Part shown: one piece after another, positions 48,680-57,170 of the stretch | How the letters are laid out: each line of letters starts with the position of its first letter | Position numbering within the stretch: the first letter of the stretch is position 1 | Source: Pseudomonadota bacterium | Lineage (GTDB): Bacteria > Pseudomonadota > Gammaproteobacteria > Steroidobacterales > Steroidobacteraceae | Reading direction: 5' to 3' | DNA length: 64,000 nt | Assembly (NCBI GenBank): GCA_016703895.1 | Contig: JADJBE010000004.1 | Coordinates: forward strand, 227,772-291,771 | Translations under genes and position numbers: made by a program | Notes under the pieces: model-generated | What the model was told of the DNA's origin: nothing | The model's input: the letters and a program-made list of their open reading frames with translations, nothing else | Database searches by the model: none

Positions 48680-49170
48680 TTGGCACTGAAGTCCAAGGTA
48701 TTCAAAGCCGACCTACAAGTCAGCGACTTCCACCGCGATTACTACGAGACGCATGGGCTGACGCTCGCGCAACACCCATCGGAAACCGAAGAGCGTCTGA
48801 TGGTGCGTCTTTTGGCGTTCGCCCCGCATGCGGATGCCGCTCTCGTCTTTGGCCGTGGGCTCAGCTCAGAAGAGCCGGATCTGTGGCGCAAAGATCTGAC
48901 TGGCCAGATCGAACTGTGGATCGAGATCGGCCAGCCGGATGAGCAATCCCTGCGTCGCGCTTGCGGTCGTGCGAAACAGCTGTTCGTCTATACCTACAGT
49001 GGTAACAGCGCGCAGATGTGGTGGAGCAAGACGGGCGATTCCCTACAGCGTTGCAATAACTTGTCCGTGATCGATATCGAGGCCGCTAGTAGCAAGGCGT
49101 TGGCCGCGCTCGCGCAACGCAGCATGCCTGCAATGCTTCCTTCAGGGCGGGGAGGTGCAGATGATGTCGG
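48680..49170 (+). pseudogene. yaeQ: YaeQ-family protein, 3' end lost at an IS91 segment
   Basis: TTG start with GGGGAG six bases upstream. The product is clearly YaeQ: LTLAQHPSETEERLMVRLLA, EEPDLWRKDLTGQIELWIEI, QPDEQSLRRACGRAKQLFVY. YaeQ has a PD-(D/E)XK nuclease-like fold (E and D/E-x-K type residues within EEPDLWRKDLTG and the strand after it); its task is not settled. A frameshift near 49140 and the joined IS91 segment at 49171 remove about the last 20 of 180 residues. Confidence 0.85.
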
Positions 49171-49514
49171 GGCGGATAGTACTTTCAAACGGCCTGCTCT
49201 TCCGAATCCCGCCAGATTGGCGTACTTCAATCCCACCCACTTTCGGCGTGCTTCGGCCCTGCCAGCAGCCCGAACCGCAGACTCTAAGTGGAATCGCCCT
49301 CCCCGCTCACTGCGTGGCAAGCGCCAATGCGGCCGTCCGAACTGGCGGGGGCATGAACCTGCCTTACCGGCTGCCAGGTTCTCAGCAGCAAGTGATCTTC
49401 GTTCGGGCTTCGGGCGTGTCAGATCAGCCGCACCTGTATGGGCGGTGCCCGTGCGCCGAGCGGCAGCTCGGGTTGATGGTGATCCAGGGCTGACTTCTGC
49501 AGGTGCGCCAGAAT
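49171..49514 (-). repeat. 344-bp duplicated IS91 terminal segment, copy 2
   Basis: Same sequence and orientation as 46822-47165. It ends the yaeQ gene on one side; on the other it stops at CGCCAGAAT, after which unrelated sequence begins. Only the last 30 or so codons of the transposase are included. Confidence 0.85.
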
Positions 49515-49632
49515 GGTAATCCCCCCGGTTAACGTAAGCGTCCGGTCTGGGCACCTTTCCAGATTGGGCAGTGTTGAGCAACGATCAGTGACGTAAGCGG
49601 CGCAAGAGTGGACGTGTCCGCGTGGAGCACAG

Positions 49633-49938
49633 ATGGACACGAACACCGTTACGGCACAAGTGGTTGCGGTCGACACGCGCGGTCGAAGGATTTCACCCCG
49701 GCAGCACCGATCCATCGAGCAGAAGCGATCCCTGGTGATCGAGTCGCAGCAGCCTGGCGCGTCAGTGGCCGAGATCGCGCGTCGCAACGGTGTCAACGCA
49801 AACCTGCTCTTCGTATGGCGCCGATTGCACGAGAGGGGGTTGCTGCAGACCTATACTCGTCGCGGCAGTGGCAAGCAAGCGGACCTGCGGCTTTCAGACG
49901 GCGCGCCAGGCCGCGCTTCAGGTTTCCGAGACTCGTGA
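49633..49938 (+). pseudogene. IS66-type TnpA (transposase accessory protein), 3' end lost
   Basis: Helix-turn-helix of the IS66/IS3 OrfA kind: SIEQKRSLVIESQQPGASVA, EIARRNGVNANLLFVWRRLH. After about residue 75 the frame runs into the flank of repeat G (from about 49925), so the gene is cut there. The partner genes tnpB and tnpC are absent. It is on the plus strand, opposite to most array genes. Confidence 0.65.
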
Positions 49939-50200
49939 TTCAGTCACCATGAGTGAGTCAATCTGACAGGAAATAAACCGCCGCTCGAGTATTGCCGGTT
50001 TCTTCCCGGAATCTACGCGCTGTATTTCATATGACTCTGGCACACCATGAAGGGGCGAGACCCCTCACTCCCACTCAATTGTTTCCGAGCCACGTAAGTC
50101 GCTGTAACAACTAACATTCTCGATGAGGCGCGTAGATTTTACCGCCGGAATGACCGTCACAAAAATCCGCTTGCAGGCGATAGACCGCGATAGATGCCGA
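49925..50200 (+). repeat. Array repeat G, best-preserved copy
   Basis: Left flank GATTCAGTCACCATGAGTG as in B, then a GGGG-CGAGA-CCCC hairpin at 50052. Core TCACTCCCACTCAATTGTTT at 50065 reads SETIEWE-stop on the minus strand. Stem AGCCACGTAAGTCGCT. Box TTTTACCGCCGGAATGACC at 50137; end GATAGATGCCGA exactly at 50200. The next base starts the vapC stop codon. Confidence 0.9.
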
Positions 50201-50644
50201 TTACCGGGCGTTCGCTTCGAGCAACGTGAACTGCGACCTGCCGATCAACTTCCTGAAGGCACGATCGAAACTCACCAGGTGCTCACCGAGATGGATCGTC
50301 GTTGCGGCAAGCCAGGCATCCGGCACAGCATTGCCCTTGAGCTTCTTTTCAATGCAAAGCTGCCGCAGACGCGGCCACTCGGGCCCAAGCGGCGCGAGGT
50401 GAACGCCTCGAGCAGCGAGCAGTGCATCGACAAAGGCCACGGCGTCCTCGACGGGTGTAGGTTGCTGAAAGATCTTGGGGCTGCTCACCAGACGCAGGAA
50501 GCTGGCAATCACCATTGGCATCAATATCAAGGTGCTGCCCGAAGCCGCAGCAGCGGCGGCCTGTTCAAGCCAACTGCGCGCGATCGCGTGGTGAGGATGA
50601 TCGCTGCGCGACGCGGCAACGAGTACGTTCACGTCAGGCGTCAT
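50201..50644 (-). CDS. vapC: VapC-type PIN-domain toxin
   Basis: 147 residues with the PIN-domain acidic residues: MTPDVNVLVAASR (Asp 4), AVPDAWLAATTIHLG (Asp about 108) and HLVSFDRAFRKL (Asp about 125). VapC toxins cut tRNA or rRNA in the cytoplasm and are held in check by VapB. The gene overlaps vapB by 11 bp. Its stop codon begins at the first base after repeat G, so no 3' untranslated spacer exists between gene and repeat. Confidence 0.88.
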   Translation of the reverse strand: MTPDVNVLVAASRSDHPHHAIARSWLEQAAAAAASGSTLILMPMVIASFLRLVSSPKIFQQPTPVEDAVAFVDALLAARGVHLAPLGPEWPRLRQLCIEKKLKGNAVPDAWLAATTIHLGEHLVSFDRAFRKLIGRSQFTLLEANAR

Positions 50645-50876
50645 CGCCCAATGCCGCCAGCATCGATTTGTTGCTCAGCGGATCGACCCCGGCCGCCAGG
50701 CCGCCGCGCCCCTTGAATACAGGAAGGCGGAGCTTGCCGCGCTGCGGTGCTGCCTGAGTTCGAAGGCGCAGCTGCAGCCCCTCCTCGATCAAGCGAGTCA
50801 GACTGGTGTGCTGCTGTGCTGCGAGCGTCTTGGCGTCGGCGAGCAACTGGTCGTTGATGTCGAGCGTTGTCTTCAT
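50634..50876 (-). CDS. vapB: VapB-type ribbon-helix-helix antitoxin
   Basis: From ATG 50876: MKTTLDINDQLLADAKTLAA is a ribbon-helix-helix start (strand then two helices), followed by SLTRLIEEGLQLRL. The basic middle (RGKLRLPVFKGRGG) and the tail contact the toxin. An ATG 12 codons upstream is unlikely because it would overlap the operator palindrome. VapB with VapC represses its own promoter; two matching palindromes lie upstream. Confidence 0.85.
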   Translation of the reverse strand: MKTTLDINDQLLADAKTLAAQQHTSLTRLIEEGLQLRLRTQAAPQRGKLRLPVFKGRGGLAAGVDPLSNKSMLAALGDDA

Positions 50877-50885
50877 GAATCGATG

Positions 50886-50901
50886 ATACAGATTTCTGTA
50901 T
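50886..50901. promoter_or_regulatory. Palindromic operator of vapBC, proximal
   Basis: ATACAGA-TT-TCTGTAT, seven-base perfect arms, ten bases upstream of the vapB start. The half-site ACAGA is shared with the distal palindrome. Confidence 0.75.
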
Positions 50902-50954
50902 TCACGATGCAATTAGAGACTGATAGATCACCGAGATCGATCACAGAATAATTC

Positions 50955-50973
50955 ACAGAATGCGACATTCTGT
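50955..50973. promoter_or_regulatory. Palindromic operator of vapBC, distal
   Basis: ACAGAAT-GCGAC-ATTCTGT, seven-base perfect arms. A single extra half-site (ACAGAAT) lies at 50943-50949. Paired sites of this kind are usual for VapBC autoregulation. Confidence 0.7.
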
Positions 50974-51109
50974 TCAGTGCCATCCCGCATCACTCCGCTT
51001 CACCGCACCGAACTGGCCGAGGTCGGCCAATAGGCGTCTCTGACCCCGAAGCGGCCAGTTGCGAGCAGCAGCTTTCGTGGATGCCCCTGAGCCTGGCCGT
51101 CACTACATG

Positions 51110-51272
51110 CGAATACGCCACTATTTGTAGACTTTCGTGCCGACTCGAAATCTCTTCTGACGGTAAATTCTGGAAGCGGAACCCCCAATGGATTTTTACC
51201 GTCAGATTTACCGTCAAAAATGTTGGCTTGAATGGGCTGAGATATAGAGGGCGAAAGACGAAAGCCAGCTCC
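51110..51272 (+). repeat. Array repeat T2 (variant without guaA core)
   Basis: CACTATTTGTAGACTTTCGT to TCTGACGGTAAATTCTGG (51158) and the box TTTTTACCGTCAGATTTACC (51193) are almost identical to T4 at 63470. The inverted motif TGACGGTAAA faces the two direct copies, so this variant can form a stem of about 10 bp. GGGCGAAAGACG at its end is shared with T3. It cuts the 5' end of the DUF3050 gene. Confidence 0.9.
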
Positions 51273-51280
51273 GTGCGTTC

Positions 51281-51984
51281 ATGCAGGTACACGTGTTCGC
51301 TGTCTGGGATTTCATGTCCCTCGCCAAGCGACTGCAGCGCGACTTGACCAGCGTGTCGCTGCCCTGGCTGCCGCCGCGCGATCCGCAGGCCGCGCGGCTG
51401 ATCAACGAAATCGTGCTCGCTGAGGAAAGCGACCTTGGTCCGGACGGCACCGCCGCGAGCCACCTCGATCTCTACCTCGGTGCGATGCGCGAGGTTGGCG
51501 CGTCGACCGCGGTGTTCGAGCGCTTCATCGCAGCGCTTCGCAGCGGCGTACCCGCCGACGTAGCGCTCGAGGCCGACAAGATTCCAGCGGTTGTACGTCG
51601 CTTCGTCGGCGGCACGCTGACAACGGCAATGGAGCGTTCGACGCTCGAAGTCGCTGCGAGCTTCGTCTACGGCCGCGAGAGCGTCATCCCGGCGATGTTC
51701 CAGGGCCTGTTGGACCAGTGGGGCCTGTCCGCGAGCTCGGCACCGTTGTTCGTCTACTACCTACAACGCCACATCCTGCTCGACCTTGAGGCGCATGGAC
51801 CGGCGTCGGCCGCCTCATCGCCAAGTTGCTGGCGGCGTCGCCGTCAGGCCCTGCCGGACGCGCGCGCGCTGCCGGTGATGCGCTGCGCGCCCGGCACGAA
51901 CTCTGGGACGGCACTTTGGCCGCGATCCGGTCACGCACACCACGAGTTCTGCCCACTGGCGGACGTTTGTCGGAGATTGCCTGA
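51281..51984 (+). pseudogene. DUF3050-family protein, 5' end lost and one frameshift
   Basis: The frame opens inside the family's N-terminal region: MQVHVFAVWDFMSLAKRLQR, then LINEIVLAEESDLGPDG. Relatives have about 40 more residues before this, which would lie inside repeat T2, so the true start is gone. Heme-oxygenase-like helical fold is expected for DUF3050. An indel near 51815 moves the C-terminal part (GRLIAKLLAASPSGPAGRAR, LRARHELWDGTLAAI) to another frame ending at 51984. The next gene starts two bases after its stop. Confidence 0.75.
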
Positions 51985-51985
51985 C

Positions 51986-52681
51986 ATGCGCAAAATTATC
52001 GCGCTCGCCCTGGGCGGCGTCGCATTCGCCATCGCAACAGCCGCACCGTCTTCACTGCCGGCGCGAGGACCCGTACCGACTTCGACCAACCCGCAGTTTT
52101 GCAGCGATATCCAGCGCGTGCTCACCGGCACTTCGCTGGTTGCCCGCAACCCTGTACATACGGATTTCGATGCGTTCGTAAAGTCGAAGCCGCAGATCTC
52201 TCCGCTCACTACGCAGCAGTGGGTGGAATACGCCGATGCCGCGAAGATCTTGCCAATGCTAGTGGCCTGCAAGACGAAGTCGGCTGATCATCTGCTCGCC
52301 GTGCACGGCCCCGGAAGCGCGCTCGACGATCTACTGGCTTGCCAGGATGTCAACCGCAGCATCGTCAACGGTGCATGGGCAGCGATGACGCCGGGCGAAC
52401 GCCGCGCGGCGTCGTGGCCGCCGACGACCATCATGCTCGACGCCGACGAAGTCGGATTTTTGGGCTCCGAGTTCATCAAGCCGTATACGTTCCTTTATCT
52501 CGGCGCCGACCGGCGGCCACATATCCTCGCGATAGCCCAGTACGCGGGCTGAACCGACTGGCGCTCGAAGATCATGCCCGAGCGTTTTCGCGGCACGCAC
52601 TACTGCAGGCTGATCGCGCCCGAGTACGCGCGAAACCTGATCCGTGGCAAGGTGACCTTCACTGCGAGTCCGCGCCCGTGA
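51986..52681 (+). pseudogene. Exported protein of unknown function with in-frame stop
   Basis: ATG 51986 gives a signal peptide (MRKIIALALGGVAFAIATAA) and a soluble domain with FCSDIQRVLTGTSLVARNPV and LKPYTFLYLGA-like strand. The frame stops with TGA at 52550 after AIAQYAG, but continues without shift as TDWRSKIMPERFRGTHYCRL and IAPEYARNLIRGKVTF to a second stop at 52681. The second part looks like the natural C-terminus, so the TGA is probably a mutation or base error. Family not recognised. Confidence 0.55.
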
Positions 52682-52730
52682 CCGACGAGGATGGCATGCT
52701 GCCGATGTCGTCCGCTGAGGCGGGCAGGAG

Positions 52731-53129
52731 CTGAATTCGCGCACCGTCGCCGCCATCTTTGCGGGTCTCGTTATTGCCTTCGCGCTGATCGCAGTCATCG
52801 ACCGGCTTGGACACTGTCTCTACACCCTGACTGGAATGCCGCCGCGGCAGGATCGCGAGGCCATGCGCCGGTTTATCGCCGGCATGGCAATGGGCGCCAA
52901 GTCGATCACGGTACTGTCCTGGCTCGTGGCCGCGTTTGCCGGTGCCTTGGTCGCGGCGCGCCTGTCCCACGGCGCTGATCGACTGGCCGCTGCTGTCATC
53001 GGTGGCGCCGTGTTGGCCGCTGTCGTTGCCAGCCTCGTGCTCCTACCGCATCCCCGTTGGATGGCGGTGACCGGAGTCGTCGGCGTCCCGTTGCTCTCTT
53101 ATCTCGCATTGCAGCTCGCGTACGGATAG
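52731..53129 (+). CDS. Small membrane protein of unknown function
   Basis: Four hydrophobic segments: VAAIFAGLVIAFALIAVIDR, VLSWLVAAFAGALVAARLSH, AAVIGGAVLAAVVASLVLLP and AVTGVVGVPLLSYLALQLAY. The first ATG (52836) would drop the first helix; the frame is open back to about 52731 with CTG and other weak starts. The gene lies close behind the exported protein on the same strand. Family not recognised. Confidence 0.5.
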   Translation: MNSRTVAAIFAGLVIAFALIAVIDRLGHCLYTLTGMPPRQDREAMRRFIAGMAMGAKSITVLSWLVAAFAGALVAARLSHGADRLAAAVIGGAVLAAVVASLVLLPHPRWMAVTGVVGVPLLSYLALQLAYG

Positions 53130-53139
53130 CTTTGCCTTG

Positions 53140-53740
53140 TAACGTCCGCTCGCAGCTCAGCTTGCGGCGCGACGCCCCCTCGATATCGTGCCTGAGCGCC
53201 TCGATCGGATTCATGCCCGCGGCGTGTTGCGGACCGGCGGCCATGCTATCGACGAGAGCAGGTTCGAGCCGTTCTTCGCGTTTCGCTTCCCGGAGGGCGG
53301 AGGCGTCAGCCGCTCGGTCGATGCAACCGTCGAACGCGTGCAGCTGACTGTCAGCGACCTGGTCGAGGATCGATACGTCATCTCCTGCAACAGCCGGCGC
53401 ATGCCGTTGCAGCCCAAGCGGGAGGCAGACGTACAGGTGGCAGGCGTGCGGTTCAAGGCCTGGGCGCATCCGTCGAGCCTCAACCCGCAACTACCGATCA
53501 ACGCACCGCTCGTATTCGACGTGATCGATACGGCACGCGAGCGCTCGGTCGGCGGCTGCAAGTATCACGTTGCGCATCCGGGCGGTCGGAACTGCGAGAC
53601 CTTTCCGGTGAACGAGAACGAAGCCGAAGGCCGCAAGCTCGCGCGCTCCCGGCACGATCGCCGTGCCGCAGCGGGAGTTCAATCCCGACTATCCGTGCAC
53701 GCTCGATCTCAGGCACCAGCCCTGGAAACATCGCTATCGG
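53140..53740 (+). pseudogene. DUF2126 (putative transglutaminase-linked) protein, C-terminal fragment
   Basis: The fragment matches the end of DUF2126 proteins: FEPFFAFRFPEGGGVSRSVD, VERVQLTVSDLVEDRYVISC, VAGVRFKAWAHPSSLNPQLP and GGCKYHVAHPGGRNCETFPV. Intact relatives have about 1100 residues with a transglutaminase-like domain at the front, none of which is here. An indel near 53660 moves the last part (REFNPDYPCTLDLRHQPW) to another frame. The fragment is thus a remnant of a much larger gene. Confidence 0.75.
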
Positions 53741-54043
53741 TGTCCCCACGATGTTCCAGGAGCGCGCGACTTCTGTGCAATCGGGCGTGCGGGGTGGCTG
53801 GCCGGCCGCGTGGGTTACGGCTGAATCCGCTGACGCCGTTCGATCTGGCTCTTGGCGAGGTTGGCGTTTCGGACGACGTTCGGGTCGTCGGCGCCATGGA
53901 ACGCGAATCCCGCCTCCCGCGCCGGCGGCGGCCTGACGGCGCGGCGCAATAGAAGTCTGGTCCGGGTTGCTCAAGTCGCACGCTCGTTGGCCGATAGCCG
54001 GGAAGCAGGTGTCGCGTGCGCGACCGGCCAACAGGTTGAATCG

Positions 54044-55087
54044 ATGATCCCACCGAAAGTCCCCGACAACGAAACCCAGAGGCTCAGGACGCTGCAGTCG
54101 ATGCGCATCCTCGACACCCCATCCGAGGAGTCGTTCGATCAGATCACGCGCATGGCGAAACGTCTGTTCAATGTGCCGATCGCTTTGGTGTCACTGGTCG
54201 ACGAGAATCGCCAGTGGTTCAAGTCGCGCCAGGGGCTCGATACGTCCGAAACGCCGCGCGACGTTTCGTTCTGCGGTCACGCGATCCTCGACGATCGGAT
54301 CCTGCACGTCGAAGACGCGAAGCACGATGAACGTTTCCATGACAACCCGCTCGTCTGCAATGCACCGGATGTACGCTTCTACGCCGGATACCCGCTGAAG
54401 GCACCGAACGGCCATCGTGTCGGCACGCTGTGCCTCATCGACAACGTTCCCCGGGCCATGACGGACGCCGACCATGAACTGCTGAGCGACCTCGGCCAGC
54501 TCGTCGAGCAGCAGCTGCGCGCGCTCGCGCTGGCCACGACGGACGAGCTGACGAGGATCTCGAACCGGCGCGGTTTCCATATTCTCGCAGCCCAGGTCCT
54601 AGCCGCCTCGACGCGCGCGCGCCTCGCGTCGTCCCTGCTCGTATTCGACCTCGACAATTTCAAGCGGATCAACGACGTCGAAGGTCACGATGCAGGTGAC
54701 AGGGCGCTCGGAGACTTCGCGCGCTGCCTGCTGTTGACCTGTCGCGAGGCGGATGTCCTCGGCCGCACTGGCGGCGATGAGTTCTGCGCGCTGCTCTGGA
54801 ACACCGACGAAGCCGGCACAGCTCGCATGGTCGAGCGCCTCGGCCAGCGTATCGCCGAGGTGAACCTCGAGCGGCCAGGACACCTGCCGCTGGCATTCAG
54901 CGTCGGCATTGCCAGTGCAAGCGGCACAGTGCCAGCGGGCCTGGGGTCCATGATCGCGGCTGCAGACGAGGCGATGTTTGCCGACAAGGCTGCACGCAGA
55001 CGAAATAGCGCAGCTTCGGCCGCACGCGGCAGGATCCTTCTCCCGGATCGCCAGAACGAAGCCCCGGTGGCGCGGCCGCCGTTGTAA
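54044..55087 (+). CDS. GAF-GGDEF diguanylate cyclase
   Basis: From ATG 54044, 347 residues. A GAF sensor domain (about 25-165; IALVSLVDENRQWFKSRQGL, VSFCGHAILDDRILHVEDA) precedes a GGDEF domain with TTDELTRISNRRGFHI and GRTGGDEFCALLWN. The active-site GGDEF residues are complete, so the enzyme should make cyclic-di-GMP; an RxxD inhibitory site five residues before it is not present (LLTCREADVLG holds READ, which fits R-x-x-D and may be such a site). Cytosolic; the GAF ligand is unknown. Confidence 0.9.
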   Translation: MIPPKVPDNETQRLRTLQSMRILDTPSEESFDQITRMAKRLFNVPIALVSLVDENRQWFKSRQGLDTSETPRDVSFCGHAILDDRILHVEDAKHDERFHDNPLVCNAPDVRFYAGYPLKAPNGHRVGTLCLIDNVPRAMTDADHELLSDLGQLVEQQLRALALATTDELTRISNRRGFHILAAQVLAASTRARLASSLLVFDLDNFKRINDVEGHDAGDRALGDFARCLLLTCREADVLGRTGGDEFCALLWNTDEAGTARMVERLGQRIAEVNLERPGHLPLAFSVGIASASGTVPAGLGSMIAAADEAMFADKAARRRNSAASAARGRILLPDRQNEAPVARPPL

Positions 55088-55416
55088 CGGCCGAGACCAG
55101 GGGGTACGGTAGCCGAGTCCCCGTACCGGCGCCTGCGAGTTAGGTCGCGGCGATCCAGGGAGCGAGACTGCGACCAGCACCTCCATGGGTTGCGAGTCGT
55201 CGACCATGGCGGCACGGTCACGGCCACTCCGCATCGCATCGCATCGCATCGCATTCGAACCGGTGACGGGACGCGTGTCCCCGCAGGCATCGCGTCGATG
55301 GCCGAGTTCACGCTGGCCGGGCAGCGCTTCGAGGCACTGATGCTGGTGAAGAAGCTTGATCTCGTGGCGATGCGCGCAGCGTACGAAGGCCGCATGTCTG
55401 CTCGAGGAGATGAGCG
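55088..55416 (+). other. Stretch with a pentanucleotide tract and a short remnant frame
   Basis: Bases 55230-55254 are five copies of CGCAT in tandem (last one imperfectly bounded). A plus frame from 55190 ends in EFTLAGQRFEALMLVKKLDL and stops at 55420, overlapping the next GTG as GTGA; it may be the tail of a lost gene. Nothing else was recognised. Confidence 0.4.
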
Positions 55417-55682
55417 GTGAGTCCCGAGACTGAATGGGACGCGATCGTAATCGGTTCCGGCATCAGCGGCGTCGGCATGATAGGCGCAACGTGGTTACGG
55501 CCGAGCTCAAGCAGTGGTCTTCGGATGCACTGAACAACGTCAGTGTTGCCGTCGGCATCTGGCGCCTGGGGCCCGACGATGATCCCAATCTGGTCGACCC
55601 CAATGACCCCAACATGAAGAACTATTTCGTCAATGCCCTGCTCGGCAAGGTATACAACCAGGAAAGACCTCAAGCCGGGTAA
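55417..55682 (+). pseudogene. FAD-dependent monooxygenase start joined to an unknown tail
   Basis: GTG 55417 opens VSPETEWDAIVIGSGISGVG, the dinucleotide-binding start (G-x-G-x-x-G) of FAD-containing monooxygenases. About 20 codons in, the frame changes character and stops. Another frame from about 55480 reads LKQWSSDALNNVSVAVGIWR and LGPDDDPNLVDPNDPNMKNY to a stop at 55682, a different, unrecognised protein tail. So two gene remnants are joined here. Confidence 0.5.
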
Positions 55683-55818
55683 CTTATACGGGGTAGCGAA
55701 GAATTTGGCACAGCGACGACAGTGGAAATAACCGCGTCTATCCAGTCCCTGCGTCCGCACTTAGGCAGCAAGGCACGATCGGCGACTCGCTGCACAGCGC
55801 TGCAGACTTGACTTACCT

Positions 55819-55969
55819 TCAGTGGCGCAAGAGCAACGGTGGCTTGACGGTGGATGAGGCCAAGCGGCTGGGGTATCTGGAGCCCGAGAGTGCGCGCCTG
55901 AAGCGGGCGGTGGCGGACCAGACGGTGGACAAGATCATTCTGAAGGAAGTCGCCGAGGGAAAATTCTGA
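55819..55969 (+). pseudogene. IS3-type OrfA remnant
   Basis: Reads QWRKSNGGLTVDEAKRLGYL, EPESARLKRAVADQTVDKII, LKEVAEGKF-stop, the second half of an IS3 OrfA (coiled-coil region). The N-terminal helix-turn-helix is missing. Not the same subgroup as the element at 23349. Confidence 0.75.
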
Positions 55970-55985
55970 GCCTAACGCGTTGCAA

Positions 55986-56278
55986 AGAGGCTCAGGCAAT
56001 GGCTGAAGAACCTGGGAACCAAGACCGTCTACATCGCGCCTGGCAGTCCCTGGGAGAATGGCTACTGCGAGAGCTTCAATGGCAAGCTGCGCAATGAGTT
56101 GCTCAACGGGGAGATCTTTTACACGCTACGGGAAGCACAGGTGCTGATCGAGCAATGGCGATGCCACTACAAGTGGACGAGACCACACAGCGCGCTGGGT
56201 TGCCGCCCGCCGGCGCCTGAGCCACCAGGGTTAACCCTCGTGCCTCGGAACCCTGTGCTCAATCAACGGCCGGCGTAA
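55986..56278 (+). pseudogene. IS3-type OrfB remnant, C-terminal part
   Basis: Reads RLRQWLKNLGTKTVYIAPGS, PWENGYCESFNGKLRNELLN with the catalytic Glu, then the end PHSALGCRPPAPEPPGL. About 180 N-terminal residues, including both catalytic Asp, are deleted between this and the OrfA remnant 17 bp upstream; the IS is therefore internally deleted. Confidence 0.8.
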
Positions 56279-56321
56279 ACTAACATCCGATCTGGACCAA
56301 TCGATACAGGCCGGTCAATCA

Positions 56322-56485
56322 GCCTTCCCTTGCTCGCAGTTCACGGAAATCCGGATAGTGCTGCTCGACCAGGCGATACAGCAGCGTGGCCTCGGGGCGA
56401 TGCTGCGCATGGCCCGATGGATCGATGAACGTTGGTACGCGTGGCGGCTGCACACAGGCGGCGGGCATGATGTGCGTCCGGGAAT
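56322..56485 (-). pseudogene. IS91-family transposase, extreme N-terminal remnant
   Basis: About 160 bp that match 41465-41625 base for base in most positions (GGAAATCCGGATAGTGCTGC and GCGATACAGCAGCGTG are shared). It covers only the first 50 or so codons of the transposase plus upstream sequence. It lies between an IS3 remnant and hicB. Confidence 0.75.
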
Positions 56486-56569
56486 CTGCAAGGGACTACG
56501 CAGACTACGTGGCAGAGTTTCAACCTCGGTACGCTAAATATCGTGCGTTCTGGCAGATAGGCTGGCGGC

Positions 56570-56974
56570 TCAGGCCGGCTTGCGCATGGCATCCAACGCT
56601 GCTCGGGCGATGAACCCCGATCGGGTCTCACCCTGCTTCCTGGCGTACGCATCCACTGCTCGCAGAATGCGCTGTGGCAGGGTGATGTTGATCCGTGCCG
56701 CCTTGTCGCCAAGCTCACTGACGTCGACCTCGACGACGACCCAGGTCCAGCCACGATAGCTGCGCTTCTTTCGAAGCTGCTCGATCAGTGACGGTGCCGG
56801 GAACGCTTTACCATCATCCAGCAGCGCCTCCAGATGGAGCAAGATGGCCTCACGCGCATTGGTCAGTGCGTCATCCAAGGTGTCGCCGGCTGAAAAGCAA
56901 CCGGGCAAGTCGGGAACGACAACCCCGAAGGCGTGCTTTGCATCACCCGCTTCGATAACTATGGGATAGCGCAT
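56570..56974 (-). CDS. hicB: HicB antitoxin
   Basis: 134 residues. N-terminal partial RNase-H-like HicB domain (FGVVVPDLPGCFSAGDTLDD, ALTNAREAILLHLEALLDDG), C-terminal ribbon-helix-helix region (INITLPQRILRAVDAYARKQ, TRSGFIARAALDAM). HicB binds HicA and the operon promoter. It lies 30 bp downstream of hicA. Intact. Confidence 0.9.
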   Translation of the reverse strand: MRYPIVIEAGDAKHAFGVVVPDLPGCFSAGDTLDDALTNAREAILLHLEALLDDGKAFPAPSLIEQLRKKRSYRGWTWVVVEVDVSELGDKAARINITLPQRILRAVDAYARKQGETRSGFIARAALDAMRKPA

Positions 56975-57004
56975 AAATTCAATTCCTCACTTCAAACCGG
57001 CCTG

Positions 57005-57169
57005 CTAACGAATCGCCTGCACCAGATCTTTTACCAAGTCCTTCTTTGGGTGTGGCACCGTGATCGTGCCGGGTTTGGTCGGATGCACGAATTGATGGTG
57101 GCTGCCGCGGGTGCGCTGCAATTGCCAGCCCTCGGTTTGCAGCAGCTTGATAATCGCACGACTCTGCAT
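57005..57169 (-). CDS. hicA: HicA mRNA interferase toxin, slightly shortened
   Basis: From ATG 57169: MQSRAIIKLLQTEGWQLQRT, then RGSHHQFVHPTKPGTITVPH with the catalytic His in GSHHQF, then PKKDLVKDL. The frame stops with TAG after AIR; the same frame continues QAGLK-stop, the usual HicA tail, so the last six residues are cut by one base change (CAG to TAG would explain it). The active site is complete. HicA precedes hicB, the standard order. Confidence 0.85.
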   Translation of the reverse strand: MQSRAIIKLLQTEGWQLQRTRGSHHQFVHPTKPGTITVPHPKKDLVKDLVQAIR

Positions 57170-57170
57170 C

